From Anabaena sphaerica FACHB-251 (GTDB lineage: Bacteria; Cyanobacteriota; Cyanobacteriia; Cyanobacteriales; Nostocaceae), in NCBI RefSeq assembly GCF_014696825.1, contig NZ_JACJQU010000004.1:344985-408984 (forward strand): DNA of 64,000 nt, in the 5' to 3' direction. Made by a program: the position numbers and the translations under genes. Within the stretch, counting starts at the first letter, position 1; the number at the start of each line of letters is the position of its first letter. The notes beneath the pieces are model-generated. The model did not search any database. It worked only from the letters and a program-made list of their open reading frames with translations, and was not told the origin of the DNA. Shown in pieces: positions 26,324 through 34,978 of the stretch.

Positions 26324-26962
26324 TTAAGATTCTTCTTGTAAGCTGGAGATTTCTTTGAAGGCATAATGTGCGATCGCTAAACTGACTTTTGCCTGTTCTA
26401 TTTCCGATAAACCTGTCCACTCTCGATTTTCAATATTGCTGATTATAGATGCCAGATTTTGTTGTTGGTTACTTCGCATGGAGTATGCAAAAGGACGGGC
26501 TAGAACTAGTAAGTCGTCTGTTCCCCAATTTGGCAGCAAAGCTTGAACACATTCTACTAGTTTTTCACTGGCAGACTGTTCTAAATTGATAATTTCCGAT
26601 GCTTTTTGAGCGATCGCATTCAGCCAACTTGAGGGAACAGAGGCAGCAAAAGCACTATCTAAAGATGCTTTTAGACTTTTAGATGGCTGTTCATCATGGT
26701 CAGTTTTAGAATGGTAAACTTGAGACCAAATTTCGTCTAGATTGTGATAAAAATCTTGCGATCGCCCAGTCAGGTCTTCTGCTAGTAAATCCTCACATTC
26801 AAACTGCTGCTCTAGTTGATTAAAATAAGCTTCCGATTCTTGATCAGCTAGATTCCATGGATAAGTCGCATCTTCAGGTAGTAGTAGTGCTTCTAATAAC
26901 TCTAAATCGACTGTCGATGGTAAAAATTGGCAAGTATCTAAACCATTGATTTTATTAATCAT
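26324..26962 (-). CDS. hypothetical acidic protein
   Basis: This 212-residue protein was not recognised. It is acidic and helical, with no signal peptide or membrane segment. Visible features are an N-terminal LPSTVDLELLEALLLPEDATYPW, a cluster LEQQFECEDLLAEDLTGRSQ and a C-terminal SEIEQAKVSLAIAHYAFKEI. It precedes no obvious operon partner: 232 bp of repeat-rich DNA separate it from the CHAT-FHA gene on the same strand. Confidence 0.65.
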   Translation of the reverse strand: MINKINGLDTCQFLPSTVDLELLEALLLPEDATYPWNLADQESEAYFNQLEQQFECEDLLAEDLTGRSQDFYHNLDEIWSQVYHSKTDHDEQPSKSLKASLDSAFAASVPSSWLNAIAQKASEIINLEQSASEKLVECVQALLPNWGTDDLLVLARPFAYSMRSNQQQNLASIISNIENREWTGLSEIEQAKVSLAIAHYAFKEISSLQEES

Positions 26963-27043
26963 GTTTCACCTCACAATTAATTAGCATTAATTAACTCTGT
27001 TGACAGCTACAACTGGAAGATTCAAATTTCCGCAAAAACAATT

Positions 27044-27195
27044 CATTAGTCATTGGTCATTGGTCATTAGTCGTTAGTTAGTAGAAGAAGGCAAAAGGCG
27101 GGAGGCAAGAGTTAGAAGGTTATTATCCCCATCTCCCCATCTCCCAATTTCCCAATTTCCCAATTTCCCCAGCTACCGAGTCCCCAGTCCCCAGT
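27044..27195. repeat. block of STRR heptamers between the acidic protein and CHAT-FHA genes
   Basis: Five CATTAGT/CATTGGT-type units (27044-27078) are followed by CCCCATCT and CCCAATTT arrays (27127-27170) and CCCCAGT units (27181-27195). The block reaches the stop codon of the CHAT-FHA gene. Confidence 0.8.
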
Positions 27196-28787
27196 CATCC
27201 GTCACCTGTCAAGGGGTCTTCAATCATGAACTCCCATGTTTCGCCTTTAGCACTGCCAAACTTTAATTTCATTCCTGATCTCAGAGGTACTTGCTCACGG
27301 AGAATTTGTTGCCAACCATTTGGGCTTAGACACCAAGTTGTACCGTAGGTGGAGAAATCTTGCAAGTAATAAGTGGTAACTGATTTAGAACCAGTGAGAA
27401 TATTACGGCAGAGGATTTCGGCATGGCGTTTGGAAATATATAGTTCGGGGATAACAATATCATTATCTTTCGTGCGACCAATACGGGTAACACCAGAACG
27501 CAGTAACCAAGTTTTACCTTCTGATGAAAGCGATCGTAAAGAAGCAATGGGTGCTGGGGAAGTTATACCAGAGATAGCAGTATCGGGTAATTCCGTAATT
27601 CCTTCATCAACACTTTTAATCAAGTCACCACGAAAATCCGGATGTAGGTAAAGAACTGGTAATGTCCAAGCTGGTTGATTGAACTTATATATTGTTAACA
27701 GTTCTTGCCTAGCAGCAGCTACTGCTTCATCAATTGGTTTACGCGATCGCAATGCTTCTGTAAAAGCTTTAATAAAACTATGACTTTCCTGGTCTGCAAT
27801 TTCATCCCGCATTGCTAATACTGCAGGTACACCATGACGGATGAGGACTTCTGCTAAACTGCTAGCGGGTATAGCCTGTTGATTAATAGCCGCTGGTTGC
27901 GCTCCCCAGCAGGCATTAAACACCCCTAGTTTTACGCCTGTGCGGGTTAATACTTGGGCTAATTCTATGCCATTGAGGGTCATATTTGGTCCCAAAAATA
28001 ATAAACCACCATCGGGAGCAGGTAATCCATGACCAGCGTAAAAAAAGACATTGTAGGCTTTGGTTTCCAACTCTTGAATTAACTGTTGTGGAGTGGGTTG
28101 CAAGAGTGTCTTGACCATACAGGCTGATACAGAATTTTTACCAGACGGACTACATTCTGACAAGATTTTTTCCAGAATAGCAGCTTCTGTTTCCAATTCT
28201 AGGTTGTCATCATGTCCCAAAACCAACAAGACATTTAAAGCCGCGTCTGTTCGCAAATTTGGCAGGGGTTCAACTTCACTGGTAGTCCGACTAAATAAAA
28301 TATCTTGGGAAAGAGATATTGCTGATTGGCCGGGTTCGCGCTGCATAATTTCCCAAGGTAGAGCAATCAGATCAGGGTCACGAATTTCCAAGCGAAAACG
28401 CAACCGTTTATTCTGACCCATAGCCATACCGCGACTACGTTCCAGACTACCAAGAATTTGTCCATCGAATACCCAGCGCCATAAACTAATGCCCAGATAT
28501 TGCATCAACCGACTACTGTAGGGACTTGTAGTTTGACCGACTAGGGGTGAACTAAAATCAATTGGTAATGTATTTACTCCTGGTGATGTTGAGACCAAAG
28601 CAATATCGAGGGGACTATGACCAGCAAACATTTGCTGCCATTCTTGCCAAATTTGACCGAGTTCAGGAGAAAAAACACAGTCACGCAAAACATAACCACT
28701 AGGATAGGGAGCTTTAACCACCCAAATAGCGAAGTTATCAGTGCCAGTATTTACCAGACGAGCGATCGCCACATTCAGGCAGGACAT
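27195..28787 (-). CDS. CHAT (caspase-like) protease with C-terminal FHA domain
   Basis: The 530-residue protein has an N-terminal region with LPWEIMQREPG, typical of TPR-less CHAT proteins. The CHAT peptidase domain follows with the catalytic pair H253 (FFYAGHG) and C293 (VFNACWG), both intact. Residues 425-520 are an FHA domain (RIGRTKDNDIVI, S452-K-R-H455). It should bind phosphothreonine proteins and may cleave a partner. The last codons (LTGDG) are derived from a heptamer repeat. It lies 160 bp downstream of the PP2C gene on the same strand. Confidence 0.88.
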   Translation of the reverse strand: MSCLNVAIARLVNTGTDNFAIWVVKAPYPSGYVLRDCVFSPELGQIWQEWQQMFAGHSPLDIALVSTSPGVNTLPIDFSSPLVGQTTSPYSSRLMQYLGISLWRWVFDGQILGSLERSRGMAMGQNKRLRFRLEIRDPDLIALPWEIMQREPGQSAISLSQDILFSRTTSEVEPLPNLRTDAALNVLLVLGHDDNLELETEAAILEKILSECSPSGKNSVSACMVKTLLQPTPQQLIQELETKAYNVFFYAGHGLPAPDGGLLFLGPNMTLNGIELAQVLTRTGVKLGVFNACWGAQPAAINQQAIPASSLAEVLIRHGVPAVLAMRDEIADQESHSFIKAFTEALRSRKPIDEAVAAARQELLTIYKFNQPAWTLPVLYLHPDFRGDLIKSVDEGITELPDTAISGITSPAPIASLRSLSSEGKTWLLRSGVTRIGRTKDNDIVIPELYISKRHAEILCRNILTGSKSVTTYYLQDFSTYGTTWCLSPNGWQQILREQVPLRSGMKLKFGSAKGETWEFMIEDPLTGDG

Positions 28788-28947
28788 GGATTTGTGGAAA
28801 CTAAACTTTAAAAAGCAGTAATTGACAACAAACTTTGTCTGGGCGGAAAATTTTGATTTTGTTGATCACCTGAATTATCATATCCTATGATGGTGATGAG
28901 TATCACTCAGGCGCTTGGCGCTTCGTCACTGGTGATGGCGATAAATC

Positions 28948-30882
28948 TTATTGGTTTTCTGAGCTTTGTGGTGTCGGTGTTGCTGTTGTAGTTGGTTGTG
29001 GGCTGAGAGATGGAATTGGTGGCTCGGATGTAGATTGGGGTTCTCGTTGGATTTTGAGCCAATATCCCAGGGAACCGGCTGCTAAAAGCACCCCTAAAAG
29101 AATTAGTAACTGTAGTGGCAGTTTGGAAGCACGAGCAGGCTTGGTTTCTGGAATTACTTGAGTTGGCTGGTCGGAATTGCCCAAAGCTGTTCCATTTGTT
29201 CTTTTTGGTGTCAAATTTACCGTGTTGCTGGCTGAAATATCAGGAATTTCTGCTTTGAGAATGATATCTGGTTCGCAGTATTTGACTTGATAATGTACTA
29301 AAGCGATGGTGACATTATCATGTCCATTTTTCGTATTAGCGATTTCCATCAGTCGGGAGACAGCAGTTTCTATATTTGTGTCCCCATTGAGAACGGGTAA
29401 TATCTCTGTTTCCCAACACTCTTCTACGCGGTCAAAATCACTCAATCCATCGGAAGTGAGCAAGAAAACAGCATCCTCGTCAATGATAAATCGTTGGGAA
29501 GTAGGATGCAATGAGGCGCTCTTACTCATACCTAAAGCTTGGACTAAAGAGCCAGAACCACTATGTTGTAATGCTTCGCGATAAATGGCATAGCCTAATC
29601 GCACTTCGCGGCAAGCGACATCATCATCCAGGGTAACTTGATAACAACCGTGGCGCGTAATCCAATAGGCACGACTATCACCAATATGGGTAATGTACAT
29701 TTCGTGAGCGATGGGCAAGGCCATGACTAGAGTAGTTCCCATCCGTTGCCGCCCTTGGCGATGTTCAGTGTCGTTGCGCTGACTGATTTTATCATTGACA
29801 AGTGCTATTGCCTGTTCCAAATCACTCAGAAGTATTAAGGGGTCTATGTTTTCAAAAGGAACTGAGGTAAGTTGGATGACCTGTTGCTGAATGGTTTCAA
29901 TGGCTAAGTTTGATGCTATGTTGCCTCCCTCATGTCCACCGATGCCGTCACAAACAATAGCTAAGGCAGTTTGCTGGGGAGGTTTACTGACAATAACGCC
30001 GCTAGGGGGGTAACAGGCATCTTCGTTACGTTGACGACTAGGCCCTGTATCTGTTTGGGTGATAATTTTAATGGTGGTGCTTTGGATTGGCGAGTTTCGT
30101 CCACAGGAGGCTGTCCCCAATCCTGCCAGTGCTTGATCTAAAACTGTAATTAATTGCTCAGATGAGTTGATTTCACCTTCAATTAGAGCATCGCTAATTT
30201 GCTTGAGGAAACCAGCTATGGCTGGCTTGGCATTTTTGAGGAGTTGTTGCCAAAATGCTCCTAATTGTGACAATGTTGGTGATGTTTGGGAAGAATCAAA
30301 ACGCAATTCTAGTAACCTCACTAATGACCCTTCTACTCGGATTAAATAGGGGTCTAATAAGCTGGAGGCTACTCCTTCAGTTGCTAGAGGTTGCCACAAA
30401 TGAGCTATTTGCCAAAGCCAATTAATTTGCCGCATTGATGAAGCATCACCCCAAGCTGCGGTTAACTCGCTGCACAGATTTACTTGAGTATCTGTACTAT
30501 CAGCTAACAGGGGCGGTTTTTCCAGAAGCAATATTTCTGGCTGAGATTGTCCCTGATTCAGAGAAAGCACCCCATATACTTGTGGTATATGTAAGCGGTA
30601 GGGGATTAGTTTTAGATAAGCTTTTATTTTCTCTAAATTATCTAATTCAGGTACTTGGGGTAATAACCCAGGTTTGAGATCAAAAATAATTGATTGACCA
30701 AGGACTAAATAGCGATCGGCTAAAATTTCTCCAGGACTACCCAGGCTCAAACTATCTCCCACTACCCACAGGTAACGCTTGGGTAAGGGTGTGGAGCATC
30801 GCTGGCAAAACTTGTGAGTCAAGGGGTTGGCAGCTTGACAATATTCATTTGGGCAGTACAGCGTTGCCGCATCATTTTCCAT
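28948..30882 (-). CDS. zinc-ribbon PP2C-type Ser/Thr phosphatase with a membrane anchor
   Basis: The 644-residue protein starts with a four-Cys zinc ribbon (CPNEYC ... CQRCSTPLP). A central kinase-like or unknown region of about 230 residues follows, then a PP2C domain from about 270 to 520 (TDTGPSRQRNEDACY, VCDGIGGHEGG, THIGDSRAYW, LTSDGLSD, NGHDNVTIAL) with the metal-binding aspartates in place. One transmembrane helix (about 590-610) leads into a Pro/Thr-rich tail. It presumably reverses Ser/Thr phosphorylation that FHA proteins nearby could read. Confidence 0.88.
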   Translation of the reverse strand: MENDAATLYCPNEYCQAANPLTHKFCQRCSTPLPKRYLWVVGDSLSLGSPGEILADRYLVLGQSIIFDLKPGLLPQVPELDNLEKIKAYLKLIPYRLHIPQVYGVLSLNQGQSQPEILLLEKPPLLADSTDTQVNLCSELTAAWGDASSMRQINWLWQIAHLWQPLATEGVASSLLDPYLIRVEGSLVRLLELRFDSSQTSPTLSQLGAFWQQLLKNAKPAIAGFLKQISDALIEGEINSSEQLITVLDQALAGLGTASCGRNSPIQSTTIKIITQTDTGPSRQRNEDACYPPSGVIVSKPPQQTALAIVCDGIGGHEGGNIASNLAIETIQQQVIQLTSVPFENIDPLILLSDLEQAIALVNDKISQRNDTEHRQGRQRMGTTLVMALPIAHEMYITHIGDSRAYWITRHGCYQVTLDDDVACREVRLGYAIYREALQHSGSGSLVQALGMSKSASLHPTSQRFIIDEDAVFLLTSDGLSDFDRVEECWETEILPVLNGDTNIETAVSRLMEIANTKNGHDNVTIALVHYQVKYCEPDIILKAEIPDISASNTVNLTPKRTNGTALGNSDQPTQVIPETKPARASKLPLQLLILLGVLLAAGSLGYWLKIQREPQSTSEPPIPSLSPQPTTTATPTPQSSENQ

Positions 30883-31202
30883 ATTTGTCGCACCGATCAG
30901 CGATTGGCAATTTATTCAACAGCATGGGCAGCGGTCATTTAGTCCGCTGATGTTTTTGTCCTCAACATAATAGGGGACTGGGGACTAGGGACTAGGGGGA
31001 CTAGGGACTAGGGACTAGATAGAAAGTTATTCTCCTCTGCTCCTGGGCTCCCCGGCTCCCTTGCCTTTTCTCCCCTGCCTTTCAGCATAGCTACCTTTTA
31101 GGGGCTGGTTTTGCCATACCTCTAATTTGTCTGTGAGTTATGAGTTATGGATTTATAACAGGAGTTATAAATTTTGTAACTCATCAACAATCACTCTCAA
31201 CC
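30883..31202. repeat. gap with GGGACTA/GGGACTG heptamers
   Basis: An array of GGGACTG and GGGACTA units (30972-31018) is followed by CTCCCCGGCTCCC-like low-complexity sequence. No gene or clear promoter is seen in the rest. Confidence 0.7.
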
Positions 31203-31559
31203 TTATTGATTTGCGTTGGCTGCAACTTGGGGTAGTCCCATGCTGTAGTTAGTAACTCGGCTAGAGAGATTGTAGCTAATTTCACCTTTTTGTAGGAGCG
31301 ATCGCAGAAAATGCTCTATGTCTGACCCAATCCGACGCAAGTTATAATCTGTTAGGTCTACACCACTTGAAGCTTCTACTAGTTCATCAAACTTACGATA
31401 AACTTTTTGTAGCGTGTCTTCATTCCAGTTAAATTCGTTGTCTGGGTCAACATCTAACGTCAAGACATGATTGCTAGGAACTAGTTCATCCTTGTCCATC
31501 TCCGCCGCAAAAATGCGAATATGACGGGTTGTGGACTTGAGCAGCATCGGGTTATCCAT
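31203..31559 (-). CDS. ndhM: NAD(P)H-quinone oxidoreductase subunit M
   Basis: NdhM is a small peripheral subunit of the cyanobacterial NDH-1 complex, which works in respiration and cyclic electron flow. The 118 residues match the family closely: LLKSTTRHIRIFAAE, DPDNEFNWNEDTLQKVYRKF, LTDYNLRRIGSDIEHFLRSL and LLQKGEISYNLSSRVTNYS. The start MDNPM is kept because family members share it, although Met5 would also do. It stands alone here. Confidence 0.95.
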   Translation of the reverse strand: MDNPMLLKSTTRHIRIFAAEMDKDELVPSNHVLTLDVDPDNEFNWNEDTLQKVYRKFDELVEASSGVDLTDYNLRRIGSDIEHFLRSLLQKGEISYNLSSRVTNYSMGLPQVAANANQ

Positions 31560-32583
31560 AAAAAGGTGTAAGATTTCGGTTAATTACACTGCAATCATTT
31601 TAACGGCTCTGCCTGAGCTTAATTGTCTCAACTTACAAGCTTTAGCTTTGAGCGCAGTTTTATTTTCCCAGCCAGCCTAGAGCGTTTTAAGTTTTTCATA
31701 TTTCTTTACATTAGTTTAGTCGTCAGTGGAAAAAGGCAATAGACAGGAGGCAAGAGGTAAGAGGCAAGAGTTAGAATGTTATTCTCCCCATATCCCCAGT
31801 CCAGAGTTTTCATTTCATCACCCATAGAGCATACCCTGAATAGCGGTATCTGATTGTGGGCATACCTGAAAAATTAATCACTTATTGAACTACTGAAGCG
31901 GAAAAAGAATTGGTCGAGCAATATTGTGAGCAAGAATCGAAAACTAAAACAGATATTTTGTTAAAATTGATGATTTCCTTCAGTATAGCTTGTCTGATTT
32001 GAAACCAAGAATGCTATTTTGTCAAATTCTGGGCTAAAATAATCTGGTTCAATGTGTATGTGATCATCCACAACCGAATTTTTACAGTTAATAAATTTAC
32101 TGATTTACCCTTCCAAAATTTGCTGAGAAGAAAGATTACCTCTATTGACTTCATCTAAAGTGCTTAAAATTTGATCTAGCTTTGATTCCAGGAAAAAATC
32201 CAGCACATTATTTAAGTAAAATTACTGACTCAATTGTAATAAGTTAAACGGTTATTGACGTTTAGATAAAGTTAGTGTAAAAACTTTTAAAAAGGTTGGA
32301 CAAGTTCTTACAGAAACTTTATTGTATAGAATCTTAAAAACTGAATAATAGTGTATGACTTAGATATGCCAAAACTACCACAGGAACATCAAAATCTAGA
32401 CCGTAAAAAGCGATTTGCAATAAAAATAGGGGGGAGTGAGAAATGGAATGCAAATTTGATGGATGAGAAAACACTCTTACATTCAAACACTTCTTTGTAT
32501 TTAAAAGAAATATGAAGAATTTTTTTTCTGGATATTTTAGCTCCTCACCTGTATAAACACCAAGTAAAGGAATCCTCAAGACT
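31560..32583. other. 1-kb intergenic region with gene remnants
   Basis: Besides the antitoxin-like remnant at 31889, the minus strand at 32105-32206 encodes a 33-residue peptide from GTG ending LDQILSTLDEVNRGNLSSQQ plus ILEG, which looks like the tail of a decayed gene. A GGCAAGAGGTAAGAGGCAAGAG repeat lies near 31750-31775. The 300 bp before 32584 contain the AT-rich leader of the small gene there; no NtcA box was found. Confidence 0.45.
31889..32002 (+). pseudogene. remnant of a ribbon-helix-helix antitoxin-like gene
   Basis: An open stretch without a start codon reads TEAEKELVEQYCEQESKTKT and continues DILLKL before losing similarity. This phrase has the look of the small cyanobacterial DNA-binding antitoxins (E-L-V-E-x-Y-C-x-x-E-x-x-T-K-T-D). 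A stop codon lies directly upstream and no toxin partner is next to it. Confidence 0.4.
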
Positions 32584-32865
32584 ATGAACTCCAAAGCCTT
32601 ACCGCGCCAAATCAATAATCTCGAAGTAGGTGTTTATGAGTGCGAAATACATCTCAAGTTCCGTTTGATTGAGGAAAAGAGTCTGTTGGGCGATCGCGAA
32701 CAACTTTTGCAGGTGCTATTAGACGCACTTACTGAGGGATCTGATGACTTTTTGGAAACATTACAAGCGTCTGTGAAGGCGCAGGAGGTTTCTGAGTTCA
32801 AAGCCTCACCTCAAATGAGAAGACAACTAATGCGCTTAAGAAACTTTGTTGATAACAGCCAATAG
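32584..32865 (+). CDS. small conserved cyanobacterial protein, possibly Npun_R1517-like
   Basis: The 93-residue soluble protein contains INNLEVGVYECEIHLKFRLI, then DREQLLQVLLDALTEGSDDF and SEFKASPQMRRQLMRLRNF. The high order of motifs suggests a conserved gene. From memory it resembles the small heterocyst-differentiation regulator family named after Npun_R1517, but I cannot verify that; the safe call is conserved cyanobacterial protein. It starts MNSKALPRQ from ATG after a long AT-rich leader. Confidence 0.6.
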   Translation: MNSKALPRQINNLEVGVYECEIHLKFRLIEEKSLLGDREQLLQVLLDALTEGSDDFLETLQASVKAQEVSEFKASPQMRRQLMRLRNFVDNSQ

Positions 32866-33286
32866 TTAGAGATTTAGTTTTGAGTAGTAGCAAATGCTGT
32901 ATCTACGTTTGTGCCTAACTAAAATTGATCTGAATCATAAGTTGACTTGTCTAATCTGACTCTAAAACTACAAGTGAGAAGACTACCTAGAAGTTCAAGT
33001 CAGCATCTACATTAACCCATACCAGTTGCACTACCACAACAAAACCTGGATGTCTATTAATGCGGTCATCCGTTGCTTAAAATTTGGGTTAGGGTTGTTT
33101 AAAATTTTTACTCAGGGGAATTTCAGAAAAACTAGGATTCCGTTTCAATTACAACCACCCATATAGTGGAGTTTGGTAGCAAACTCAACCAGGTGCATTT
33201 TACCTATTCTTTTTATTCCCATTGAATACGAAAGCTGTCGCCATAACTTCTCTTGAGAGAGGTGAAGGTGTGTTGGCGTGTTGCAG
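32866..33286. other. convergent intergenic region with hairpins
   Basis: No coding sequence was found. Two short hairpins, GAGTTT/AAACTC (33171-33188) and a CTCTTGAGAG dyad (about 33251-33260), lie between the convergent small-protein and response-regulator genes. Neither has a T-run. Confidence 0.4.
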
Positions 33287-33982
33287 CTACTGAGCAAGTC
33301 CATGTTCTAGAGCAAAACGCACTAGTTCTGTACGGCTGTTAGTGCCGGTTTTACTAAATAATCGGCTGACGTATTTTTCGACGTTGCGGACGCTGGTTTC
33401 TAAGCGGCGCGCGATTTCTTTATTCATCAATCCTTGCGCTACCAGGTTTAATACACTTTGCTCTCTGGGGGTCAAATCGATTTTAAATGGAGGTGGAGAT
33501 TGAGAAATACCAGTTCTTGGACTTAACAAATCTTTAATTTTGGAAATTTCATGGGCTAATTTGGCAATGTCCATGTTTTCACTATCTTCACCTATAGCTG
33601 GTGCTTGAGCAGTACGACGGGTTAGAAGATTTTCAACAATGGCTATTAATTCATCCGGATCGAAGGGTTTGGGTAGATAAGCGTCAACACCTGCTTGATA
33701 ACCTTGGATGCGATCGCCTGTCATGCCTTTAGCTGTTAAAAATACCACTGGTAAGGACTGAAAGCGGGGGTCATCTCGCAGTTGCTTGAGGAACTGATAG
33801 CCATCCACCTGGGGCATCATAATATCAGAAATCACTAAATCAGGTGTATTTTGCTGCATCAAGTCCCAACCTTCACGGGCGTTACTGGCAACTTGAACAC
33901 TGAAGCCGCTTTCTTGTAAATATTCTTTGACGGCTTCTCTTAACCCTGGTTCATCATCTACCAGTAACAGTTGTGCTGACAT
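33287..33982 (-). CDS. NarL/FixJ-type response regulator
   Basis: The 231-residue protein has a receiver domain at 1-120 (LLVDDEPGLREAV, phosphoacceptor Asp in PDLVISDIMMP, T/K in FLTAKG and YLPKPFD) and a LuxR-type helix-turn-helix at about 165-231 (LTPREQSVLNLVAQGLMNKE, RNVEKYVSRLFSKTG). It looks like the cyanobacterial/plastid Ycf29 group. No histidine kinase gene is adjacent, so its sensor is unknown. Confidence 0.88.
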   Translation of the reverse strand: MSAQLLLVDDEPGLREAVKEYLQESGFSVQVASNAREGWDLMQQNTPDLVISDIMMPQVDGYQFLKQLRDDPRFQSLPVVFLTAKGMTGDRIQGYQAGVDAYLPKPFDPDELIAIVENLLTRRTAQAPAIGEDSENMDIAKLAHEISKIKDLLSPRTGISQSPPPFKIDLTPREQSVLNLVAQGLMNKEIARRLETSVRNVEKYVSRLFSKTGTNSRTELVRFALEHGLAQ

Positions 33983-34107
33983 TGAAAATTCCTATGAGTG
34001 TACGTTTTTCTAATTTAGCGAAATTTGGTCAGGATTGGGTACTGGGGATAGGGGAGATTTGAGGTATTGTAAGGGATACTCTTAGACATCTCCGAAGAAG
34101 AATGTAG

Positions 34108-34134
34108 AGACGTTCCATGGAAGGTCTCTACAAG
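34108..34134. repeat. palindrome TGTAGAGACGTTCC-type
   Basis: The arms TGTAGAGACGTTCC and GGAAGGTCTCTACA pair with one mismatch. Part of the same phrase (GGAACGTCTCTACA) recurs at 46192-46205, so it is a dispersed palindrome. Confidence 0.6.
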
Positions 34135-34229
34135 GGTTTTGAAAAACGCATACCCAATTTCTGGCGATGTCTATTGCCCATAGTATAAAGGGTTTGAGTC
34201 CAAACCAAAATTTTTGCTCAAAATTTCCC

Positions 34230-34829
34230 TCAAGAATTATTCAAACTCCGCCAAAGATACCAGCAAGCTATAGTGCGGTAAGGTTGCCATTGTTGGGCTA
34301 GTTGTTCTACAGTTTTTTTATTGGGGAGGTCAGCTAAACCATAGAGTTGACGGATAGCATTACGAATACCCAAGTCATCTACTGGTAGAACATCCCAACG
34401 ATGTAATCTAAATATTAGTAACATTTGCACAGTCCAACGTCCAATACCCTTAACTGTAGTTAAACACTTAATAATAGATTCATCATCCATTTTTTGTAGG
34501 TCATCTAAGCTTGGTAATTGCTCAAACCGTTGTGCTAAATCCTTGAGGTATGAAATCTTGGGACGGGAAATGCCCACCGAGCGTAAAACATCATCTGGGG
34601 TGTTAATAATATCACTAGCTGTCAATGAATCACTGTATAGTTGTAAAAATCTGTTGTGAATAGCGGCAGCGGCTTTACCTGATAATTGTTGGTAAATAAT
34701 TGACCGGCACAAACAATCTAATAAATCCCCTGTTTGCTGTACCTGATTTAGCCGACATTCCCCTACGTGCAATATCACTTCGGCTAAAATAGAATCTTGT
34801 TTAAGTGTTGTAATCGCAACTGAGTACAT
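34230..34829 (-). CDS. AlkA-like DNA-3-methyladenine glycosylase
   Basis: This 199-residue HhH-GPD base-excision repair enzyme removes alkylated purines. The helix-hairpin-helix reads TTVKGIGRWTVQMLLIF and the catalytic aspartate is in LPVDDLGIR. CRSIIYQQLSGKAA is the conserved early helix. It lacks the N-terminal domain of E. coli AlkA, as do many bacterial 3-methyladenine glycosylases II. It is a single gene on the minus strand. Confidence 0.88.
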   Translation of the reverse strand: MYSVAITTLKQDSILAEVILHVGECRLNQVQQTGDLLDCLCRSIIYQQLSGKAAAAIHNRFLQLYSDSLTASDIINTPDDVLRSVGISRPKISYLKDLAQRFEQLPSLDDLQKMDDESIIKCLTTVKGIGRWTVQMLLIFRLHRWDVLPVDDLGIRNAIRQLYGLADLPNKKTVEQLAQQWQPYRTIACWYLWRSLNNS

Positions 34830-34978
34830 TGATGATTAAATCTATAAAAATGCTGATCGCTCTTGTGCCATCGCTTTAGGGAACTACAAAAAACAAATTA
34901 TAACGGCTTTTCCTCCCCTTGCTCTAAAAGTGATGGGATATTTTTTTATTTGCAAGTCCCTATCTTAAATTTCCAAAC

